NCBI GenBank assembly: GCA_949358305.1
Contig: OX442319.1
Location: forward strand, 12,340,001 to 12,400,000
DNA length: 60,000 nucleotides
From: Strigamia acuminata
Taxonomy: Eukaryota; Arthropoda; Chilopoda; Geophilomorpha; Linotaeniidae
Direction of reading: 5' to 3'
Below, in pieces: positions 53,404 to 60,000 of the stretch. Every line of letters begins with the position of its first letter. Position 1 is the stretch's first letter. The notes below the pieces were generated by a model. It worked only from the letters and a program-made list of their open reading frames with translations. It searched no databases and was not told the DNA's origin. Position numbers and translations under genes: made by a program.

Positions 53404-56400
53404 ATCAGGATCCCGCGCCATCAAATAAATCGGAAGAATTGCAGGAAAGTGAAGGCGTAACTGCAAATAAAAAAGAAGTGTCACCCTCTATCGATCCAGA
53501 GACGGGGAAAAGTAAAGGAGAAATGATTTGTGAAATCATTGGCGGAGAAATAGTGTCAATTAGATTTCCGCCACCAGAATTGGCATCTCCTAAAGTTGAA
53601 AAGAAAGAAGTACTTGATAATGCTCTCGTTGCAAAGGACAATATTCCTTGTGTATTAACGCCTCCAGAAGCCATAGGGACAATGCGAGTTGCTCAAGATG
53701 AAGTAACTTGCAAACCTGAAGACGGTAAAATTGTCAAATTACAATTTCCATTATCAGAATTAACAACAATTCCAGAAAGTGAGGAAATTACAGAAGTTGA
53801 CAACACATATTTTGTGAATGAAATTACACAAGCACTGAAGGAGGTGGGACTTGATGAGGAAAACGAAGCGACAATTTTTTGGGCCAATGTGAAAAATTCA
53901 TATGAGAAGGACCCCTCAGAGGCGGCTTGGATGGTGAACACACCAGTCGAACCTGTCGAGTGGGATCCATTACTGTACGAACTTCCAAAGCTAGCCCCGG
54001 AAGGAGGCCCAAGAATAAGAGCCTTCAATGTTTTAATCCCCGACGACGAACAACTAGGAGGAATGACAACAATGGACATTCTCACTGAAAGTGGAAGCAT
54101 AGCAGCAACATTAGATTCGGGTGCCAACAGAAGTTGTGTGTCACTGCCGCTAGTGAAAGCAATGGGTTTGGAAGATAAAATTACCAAAGTTGGGCCTAAC
54201 ATGGCCATAAACACGGCGGACAAAAAAGTTCAGCCGATTGGTTCAATTCGAATATTATTCCGCTGGACACATGGCATGATGTTACACTATTTTTTGGTGT
54301 TGCCACATGAGATGCACTTCATGCTCATGGGGAATGATATCATGAAAAGAATGAGAATCCAGCCAAATCCCCTCAGCGGAAAGTGGAATTTCATAACCAC
54401 TTTGGAAGTACCAACTCCATACGTTCCGCAGTCCGTGCTGGATAAATGGGAAAAAACGTTAGAACAACCAGAATCAACATTCCGGACTTTTGCAAAAGAA
54501 ACATGTTACAATGCTTTCAATGCAAGATTGAGAATGGACAATGGCGTAGACAACTTGGTAGAAGAAGCCAAACTTCAGCTAACAGAGGCTCTTCAGTTAG
54601 AAGCAGTGCTTAGAAAGCATGAGAAAATTCTCACCAAAACGCCAGGGAAAACACATGTTTTGCAGCATACAATCGAATTGGACACAAAAAAGCCTATCAG
54701 AGTGCCATTTCGAAGCTGGAATCCGCAAAAGCGCGAAATTTTGCGCCAACTCTGCCAAGAGTTCAAGGACAAAGGTTTTGTGTCGGATGCGGAGGGAGAT
54801 TATGCTGCGCGGATCGTATTAGTGTCAAAAACCGGATCAGATCCTCGGTTATGCATCGACTATCGGCCGATAAATGAGCATACTTTGTATGATCCGCCCC
54901 AAATGCCCACGATCACGGAGATTCTGCGAGAACTAGGAGAGTTCAACTGGGTGACGACAATAGATCTGACCAAGGGTTACTGGCAGATTGAGTTGCGCCC
55001 AGAAGATAGACCAAAGACGGCGTTTTGGAGCCCGATTGGGCGCCTAATGTTTAATGTCATGCCATTTGGGCTCGTCAACGCGCCCACGACATTCCAGCGC
55101 CTAATCGAGAAAGTGCTCGGCGATGCATATCGCAAATACGCCTGGGCGTACTTGGATGACATCGTCATTGTATCGAAAACATACGAAGAGCACATGCGCC
55201 ATGTTGACGACGTCTTATCAAAATTGGAAAGAGCTGGCTTGCACGTGAATCCTGAAAAGTCGAAATTTTGTCGCAAAGAGCTAAAATTTTTAGGCTATAA
55301 TTTGGGAGTCAATGGTGTGAGTGCAGATCCGAAAAAAGTGGACGCCATTACTAAGTTTCCAGCGCCAACCAATCTCACCGAGTTACAGCGCTTTCTTGGA
55401 ATGGTGAACTTTTTTCACAGACTTTTGAAGGATTTGGCCACTGTGGCCGAGCCCCTGCGTCCGCTCTTAAAAAAGGGCATTGATTTCGTGTGGACAGGAG
55501 ACCACCAACGAGCGTTTGATGAAGTCAAAAAATTACTCACTGACTCAGAAACAATGGCGTTGCCAGACTTAACCCGTCCATTTATTGTTTACACCGACGC
55601 AAGCAAAAAAGGGCTCGGAGCGGCATTAATGCAAAAGAACATGGTCAACGGGCAAGAACTCGAGGTCCCCTGCGTGTATGCTAGCCGCAGCCTGCAGGCA
55701 GCAGAACTGAATTACAGCGTTACAGACCTCGAATGTCTGGCGGTCATTTGGGCGCTACGAAAATTCCGAGAATATCTGGAATTCACCCATTTCACTGTAC
55801 AGACTGACCATCAGGCCTTGAAATGGCTCATGGGATTGGATGAGCCCACTGGTCGTCTTGCCAGATGGCAAATGGAACTCATGTCGTATAGTTTTAAAAT
55901 CCAGTACGTCAAGGGTCCAACCAATGTACTTGCTGATGCATTGTCGCGTGCGCCAACAGATTTGGCAAGTGGTGAAGATGAATGCGGAGAAGCCGACGGT
56001 GATATACGTTATTGCCCGACAGAGGTCCATTCTTGGGAAATTAAGAATTGGAACCAACTGCCTACGCCGAAAGCCCCTGACGATCCAATGGTCGCTTATT
56101 GGTGCAATTTGTATATTGCACCAACGGCAGAGACGAAGCAAAAATTGCGCGAGGAGGAAGAATGGCGATACATGCCAAAATCCGACAATGCGATGGCAAA
56201 TGCCTTCATCCTCAAAGTGACAGAGCAATTAAATTGCACTCCACCTACTCGCGAGGAATTTATAGCCGAGCAAAAGGCAGACAAACATTGTCAAATCATC
56301 CGCTTCTATCTGGAAACACAACAATTCCCACCACATGTCACGACGCGCCTTCAAAGAAGAAATTTCAAAGTATTAGCAACCAGACATATCCTCGAGGAAG

Positions 56401-58271
56401 ATCTGCTCATGCGGTATCAACCGACGATTTCCGACGAGCTAGGCGAGGATAATAGTGCACTAAAAGTTGTGGTACCAAAGTCGTTGAGATTTCGAGTACT
56501 TTGGTTAATGCACGGCCACCCATTGGCGAGCCATAGCGGTATCGCAAGAACGCTTTACCGGATGCGCTGCATTTACGTTTGGGACGGCATGAAAAGAGAC
56601 ACGGCAAAATTCATCAAGCACTGTGTCAGATGTCAGGCGTGCAAACCACGACCAAAAACTAAAGTTGAGCCGGCTGAAATTGGGCCTTATGCACCATTTG
56701 AGTGCTTGAGCATTGATCTGACAGGCCCAAAACCAAGGACGATCGAAGGGAACAACTATATTTTGGTTATTTTGGATGTTGCGACTCACTGGCCAAAATT
56801 GTACCCATTGGAGGACCCCACAGCCCAAATAATATCTGACTGTGTTTACGACACGTCCATGGACTGGGGATTTCCTCTAAAAATAATATCCGACAATGGC
56901 CCGCAATTTAAAGCGCGAATCTACAAGGAGTTTTGCAAACGTTTCAAAATTATCCCAAAATTCACTTCCCCGTATCATCCACAAGCCAACCCAGTCGAAA
57001 GGCTCAACAGAGACATCAAATACGTCATTGCGATTTTTACTGACCTGCACCGCCGCTGGGACGAGTATTTACGAGAAATAGCGTTCAGCATCAGGTCAAC
57101 GGAGTCAAGGGGTCGAGGATACTCTCCTGCTTATCTCAATTGTGGCAGAGAGCTTCGTATTCCTTGGGATCCGAGAGTTCTCGATGGAATTCTTCGGATT
57201 GACCCAAAACGGCCCCACGAGTATGTCCAAAGATTACAAAGAGTGATAAGCGACACGTACCACCACATGATGGCGCATATTGTAGACTTAAGAGAGAGAG
57301 TGCGCAATCATCAAGATGATGCCAAATTTGAGAACTTCAAAATCAATGATCTTGTTTGGAGAGAAAACCACGCGCTCTCAAAGGCCTCAGCTGGTATTTC
57401 TGCGAGTATCGCGGACAAGCGTACTGGCCCCTATGTTATTACCCAAATACATCAGGGTGGAGCTGCCAGATTGCGCCGGCTAAAAGACAATCGAATTTTT
57501 AACTCAATTCACAAATCCGAATTGTCACCCTACTTCCCTGAATTTAACCAAGAAATTTGGTTAAAAGGCCAAACTAAAAGTAACCCCAATGCTGAGGTGG
57601 TAAACACCTTATTCGATGACATTCCAGCAAGAGGGGAGAATTCAGAAGTAGTGGAAGAGGCAGAAAAGGTGCCAAGTACGGAAGTCGCAGAAAATGTGCA
57701 AACGTCAACTAATGCACAAGAAACACAAAAACAGTCAGACTTGCCAAATTCGCAAAATTTTGAAGTCAATTTTGATTTGGGGGAAGTCGTCGAAACGCAA
57801 GAAATTGCAAATGCACAAAGTGCAGACGACATGCAAAATCAAGAACGTGCAGAAAACGTTCACGATAACGACAGTGCGCAAGGCGCAGAAAGTGTGGAAT
57901 CTGTGCACAGAAATGTGCAAGATGTCGCACGAGATATAGAAATTGCACAAACTAGTGCACAAAGTGCAGAAAATTCACCAAATGCAGAAAAGGTGCAAGG
58001 TGCAGAAGCTGCAAATGAGTGTGCAGAAAAATGTGATGTAGAAAGTTCAAACGACACGGATGCAGACATTCCACTAATCACCCCAGAAAATGATGTTTTT
58101 GGAAATGAAAAGCAAGCTGCTTCATTTTCCAAAAAGAGGGGAAAGAGAGTGGAAAAGAAAGTTGAAATCAAAAAGAAATATCAACAATTGAATTCTCGCG
58201 AAAAAAGAAAGGCTTTGAAACAATACCCACTTCGCGATAGGGCGAAGATAAAGCCTCCGGAGTATCTCTAA
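53367..58271 (+). CDS. Pol polyprotein of the large gypsy element
   Basis: It is expressed as a -1 frameshift product of gag; the frame is open from 53367 to the stop at 58271, about 1630 codons. An acidic N-terminal region with two similar units (GEIVSIRFPPPELAS and GKIVKLQFPLSELTT) precedes the protease (ATLDSGANRSCVS). Reverse transcriptase has YLDD at 55149-55160 and FGLVNAPTTFQ. RNase H has VYTDASKKGLGAAL and ADALSRAP. Integrase has the HHCC finger (HCVRCQACK) and D, D, E positions (SIDLTGPK, SDNGPQF, NPVERLN). About 250 residues follow the integrase, rich in Ala/Glu/Gln/Asn repeats (AENVQ, AQSAENS) and ending with a basic segment. All catalytic motifs appear intact. Confidence 0.93.
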   Translation, partial: SRAKKLASAGPVNQDPAPSNKSEELQESEGVTANKKEVSPSIDPETGKSKGEMICEIIGGEIVSIRFPPPELASPKVEKKEVLDNALVAKDNIPCVLTPPEAIGTMRVAQDEVTCKPEDGKIVKLQFPLSELTTIPESEEITEVDNTYFVNEITQALKEVGLDEENEATIFWANVKNSYEKDPSEAAWMVNTPVEPVEWDPLLYELPKLAPEGGPRIRAFNVLIPDDEQLGGMTTMDILTESGSIAATLDSGANRSCVSLPLVKAMGLEDKITKVGPNMAINTADKKVQPIGSIRILFRWTHGMMLHYFLVLPHEMHFMLMGNDIMKRMRIQPNPLSGKWNFITTLEVPTPYVPQSVLDKWEKTLEQPESTFRTFAKETCYNAFNARLRMDNGVDNLVEEAKLQLTEALQLEAVLRKHEKILTKTPGKTHVLQHTIELDTKKPIRVPFRSWNPQKREILRQLCQEFKDKGFVSDAEGDYAARIVLVSKTGSDPRLCIDYRPINEHTLYDPPQMPTITEILRELGEFNWVTTIDLTKGYWQIELRPEDRPKTAFWSPIGRLMFNVMPFGLVNAPTTFQRLIEKVLGDAYRKYAWAYLDDIVIVSKTYEEHMRHVDDVLSKLERAGLHVNPEKSKFCRKELKFLGYNLGVNGVSADPKKVDAITKFPAPTNLTELQRFLGMVNFFHRLLKDLATVAEPLRPLLKKGIDFVWTGDHQRAFDEVKKLLTDSETMALPDLTRPFIVYTDASKKGLGAALMQKNMVNGQELEVPCVYASRSLQAAELNYSVTDLECLAVIWALRKFREYLEFTHFTVQTDHQALKWLMGLDEPTGRLARWQMELMSYSFKIQYVKGPTNVLADALSRAPTDLASGEDECGEADGDIRYCPTEVHSWEIKNWNQLPTPKAPDDPMVAYWCNLYIAPTAETKQKLREEEEWRYMPKSDNAMANAFILKVTEQLNCTPPTREEFIAEQKADKHCQIIRFYLETQQFPPHVTTRLQRRNFKVLATRHILEEDLLMRYQPTISDELGEDNSALKVVVPKSLRFRVLWLMHGHPLASHSGIARTLYRMRCIYVWDGMKRDTAKFIKHCVRCQACKPRPKTKVEPAEIGPYAPFECLSIDLTGPKPRTIEGNNYILVILDVATHWPKLYPLEDPTAQIISDCVYDTSMDWGFPLKIISDNGPQFKARIYKEFCKRFKIIPKFTSPYHPQANPVERLNRDIKYVIAIFTDLHRRWDEYLREIAFSIRSTESRGRGYSPAYLNCGRELRIPWDPRVLDGILRIDPKRPHEYVQRLQRVISDTYHHMMAHIVDLRERVRNHQDDAKFENFKINDLVWRENHALSKASAGISASIADKRTGPYVITQIHQGGAARLRRLKDNRIFNSIHKSELSPYFPEFNQEIWLKGQTKSNPNAEVVNTLFDDIPARGENSEVVEEAEKVPSTEVAENVQTSTNAQETQKQSDLPNSQNFEVNFDLGEVVETQEIANAQSADDMQNQERAENVHDNDSAQGAESVESVHRNVQDVARDIEIAQTSAQSAENSPNAEKVQGAEAANECAEKCDVESSNDTDADIPLITPENDVFGNEKQAASFSKKRGKRVEKKVEIKKKYQQLNSREKRKALKQYPLRDRAKIKPPEYL
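53376..53382 (+). promoter_or_regulatory. -1 ribosomal frameshift slippery heptamer A AAA AAC
   Basis: In the gag frame the codons are CAA AAA AAC (53374-53382), so AAAAAAC sits in exact X-XXY-YYZ register. The -1 frame is open from 53367 through the gag stop (53401-53403) and on into pol. pol has no ATG near its beginning. A downstream stem (GCGAGCGCGGGACC .. GGATCCCGCGCC) could pair as the stimulatory structure. Confidence 0.85.
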
Positions 58272-58310
58272 AAATAGAGCTAGGACGTCGCTCGGAAGTC
58301 CGGAAATGGA

Positions 58311-58336
58311 CGACGTCATTGCTGCGTTGTGATTGG
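58311..58336 (+). promoter_or_regulatory. Possible promoter: ACGTCA and inverted CCAAT before the accessory ORF
   Basis: GACGTCAT is followed by GATTGGTC (CCAAT on the other strand) about 190-215 bp upstream of ATG 58526. This resembles the CRE/CCAAT pairs in the gypsy LTR at 28565 and upstream of the LDLRAP1-like gene. Confidence 0.3.
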
Positions 58337-58525
58337 TCGCCGAAGGGAACAGCTGTAGTTCGAGACACTTAACCAAAACAACAAGTGTGAATTATTAAAG
58401 CTCTGAGGATATTTGACAAAAACAAAACAAAATTGGATATTCTTGACTGAAACCAACCACAACTGGAGCGGAGAAAACGTGTGTGACGACCAACAACAAC
58501 GAAAAGCGGAGATTAATCGGGAAAG

Positions 58526-59994
58526 ATGTCGCGAGAACGTCAAGCAGACGGTTCGGATGATGAACGTCAGAAAGAAAAGGAAATTTTAGACAAGGTAGTC
58601 AAAAGTTGAAAAAATATTCAATTAGAAATGCGACAAATAAGTCGATAGAAAACGTTTCCTTCACATAAATGTGTATGTCAATGTGATCAAAGTTAGAAAT
58701 GAGAAAGTTTATTAGAGAATTAAAAGGTTCACTCTCAGAAATGAATGGTAAAAGGGAAAAAATTGTCCGAATTTTTACTATTCATAAGTTAAAAGGCAAA
58801 ACGATTCATAAAAAAGAATTTTAAAGCATAAATTTGAGACGTTTAATTGAAAAATATAACAAAAAATTAAATGCGGGTACGGGAATCGAAGTGAAAATTG
58901 CCATAAATAGCATGAGAGCGGACGCCATCTTGCGTTCAATTACGGAACCAAAATGGCAAAGTTTGAAACAAAACTTAAACACATTGACATGCACATGGAA
59001 GAAACAAGAAGTGTGTGACAAAATAAGGAATTAACGATAAAAGAAAAAATTAGGCAGATTTTCGAGTCAGAAAGACAAAATTGTCTAAAATAATTTCGTC
59101 AAAAAAGATAAAACTCCGCATGCCATGCAGAGGGGACGCCATCTAGCGGCCCGAAATCAAATTAGAAAACAATATTTTATCGAAAATGCTAAAATAAATG
59201 TCACACACACAAGGAATTGTTATTATATCGAAAATATTTATTAAATAACATTCTTTTGATAGACTGAACAAGCCATGGCGTCCTGGGAGGCGATTCCAGA
59301 AGGTGCAATTATTAGACTAAACATCTTCCGTGGAAGGATCCCGGACAAGATTCAAATAGTGTTCAAGCGACTAGGATATGACGCTTGGATAACTCGGAAG
59401 TGGCTCACCAACCAAATCAAAAAATATTGGGGGACCACGAAGCGAATCTGCCATGGAGACACATTGGAAGCGCACGCCTTACGTCAAATCATATCCGAAC
59501 TGGAAGACCCGCATGGACCCATTTTCAATGAGTTACTGGCGGAATTATATCCAATGGTTTACGAAGAGGCAAAGGATTATGAAGTGTATTGCGACCCGAC
59601 AACAAATCGGCAAAAGTTTGCCAAGCGAGTCATGGCGAGGATCAAGGCGGAAGCTGGCCCAGTAGCAGCAGAATTTATAGTCAAACAACAAGCTTTTTTA
59701 GAAGAGCAGGAAAAGCTAGGAGGCCCGCCTGTGACGTCACCACCCGAACATTTCGCAAAAACGCAGACTCAGATGCATCAATTGCATCTAACTGGAGCCG
59801 TGGGGAATCGAGTTGCAAACACCAACCGAAATCGACCGCGCAGACGATATGCTCCAACTAAAGCGATGAAGGATTGGGAACGTCTCGAAGATCAGCGCGC
59901 GAGAAGAAGTCGACATTCTCCCATCGAGTGGCATGAAGAAGCACGCGAAGTCACGCCACCAAAGAGAGCAAAAAAAATGCAGAAGGTCGCATAA
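58526..59994 (+). CDS. Accessory (third) ORF downstream of pol, two exons, function unknown
   Basis: Exon 58526-58594 (MSRERQADGSDDERQKEKEI plus LDK; donor GTAGTC) joins in phase 0 to 59263-59994 (acceptor TTTTGATAG), giving 266 residues. Without splicing, the second exon alone would start at ATG 59275 (239 residues). The N-terminal half is folded-looking with many aromatic residues (RGRIPDKIQIVFKRLGYDAW, KKYWGTTKRI). The C-terminus is basic (NRPRRRYAPTK, PPKRAKKMQKVA), suggesting nuclear localisation or nucleic-acid binding. There is no signal peptide or membrane helix, so it is not an envelope protein. Its position after pol in the same orientation suggests an accessory gene of the retroelement; a host gene is the alternative. 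Confidence 0.6.
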
Positions 59995-60000
59995 AAAGTC

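Larger units (their letters stand above)
48901..60000 (+). mobile_element. Large Ty3/gypsy element (5' LTR, gag, pol, accessory ORF), 3' end outside the window
   Basis: A coherent plus-strand unit: an LTR ending CA at 49976, a primer-binding site, gag (50110-53403), pol in the -1 frame (to 58271) and a third, spliced ORF (58526-59994). I could not fix the LTR start; it lies somewhere in about 48.7-49.6 kb. No copy of the LTR is seen up to 60000, so the 3' LTR should lie to the right. Whether the third ORF belongs to the element or to a host gene is inference. Confidence 0.78.

Noticed and set aside
58526-59994. Envelope gene of the large gypsy element
   Set aside because: There is no signal peptide, no transmembrane helix and no cysteine or furin-site pattern. 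The product is soluble-looking and basic.

Overview
The window is animal nuclear DNA: A+T-rich, genes split by short introns with GT/AG borders, no operons, and many transposable elements. Families recognised directly are a cysteine-string protein (DNAJC5/CSP), DEG/ENaC sodium channels, an LDLRAP1/ARH-type endocytic adaptor, a C2H2 zinc-finger protein, a four-helix membrane protein and NACHT (NLR-type) NTPases. Together they indicate an invertebrate metazoan. I cannot name the phylum from sequence alone. All exon models below are hand-made from splice signals, reading phase and family resemblance, so they are predictions.

Region 1-16 kb: the 5' end of a CSP gene (minus strand, 257-592) runs off the left edge. 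It is followed by a 25-bp minisatellite, a 1.7-kb inverted-repeat element and a Tigger/pogo derivative. From about 3.7 to 10.3 kb the minus strand carries a DEG/ENaC locus in which a single exon (6456-7254) encodes the end of one channel and the start of another, so the locus looks like a two-domain channel gene. It is invaded by a Harbinger-like MITE (with a tRNA-like segment and a 68-bp perfect hairpin) and a hAT MITE. Then come a four-exon tetraspan gene (plus, 11679-12897), a DEG/ENaC exon relic (13166-13345), and a two-exon zinc-finger/coiled-coil gene (minus, 13621-14966) with a 21-bp minisatellite as its intron.

Region 16-26 kb: an eight-exon LDLRAP1-like gene (plus, 16474-19260) with MITE and tandem-repeat introns, several MITEs, and an NLR gene (plus, 22459-25567).

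Region 26-48.7 kb: a protease-only retroelement relic with a short LTR abuts a satellite array of 169/188-bp monomers (27355-41367). The array is split by a full-length Ty3/gypsy element with apparently identical 293-bp LTRs (28431-33287). It ends abruptly inside a second NLR copy (41368-43273), and that copy is itself split by a full-length Ty1/copia element with identical 237-bp LTRs (43274-48416). The NLR copy resumes at 48422.

Region 48.7-60 kb: a second, larger gypsy element in plus orientation. It has an LTR/leader, a PBS, a 1.1-kb-codon gag, a canonical A-AAA-AAC -1 frameshift site, pol, and a downstream spliced accessory ORF. Its 3' LTR is not in the window.

The most interesting items are the apparent natural concatemer of two DEG/ENaC channels, the satellite-NACHT chimeric frame between two NLR copies, the frameshift signal and spliced accessory gene of the large gypsy element, and the protease-only retroelement ORF.
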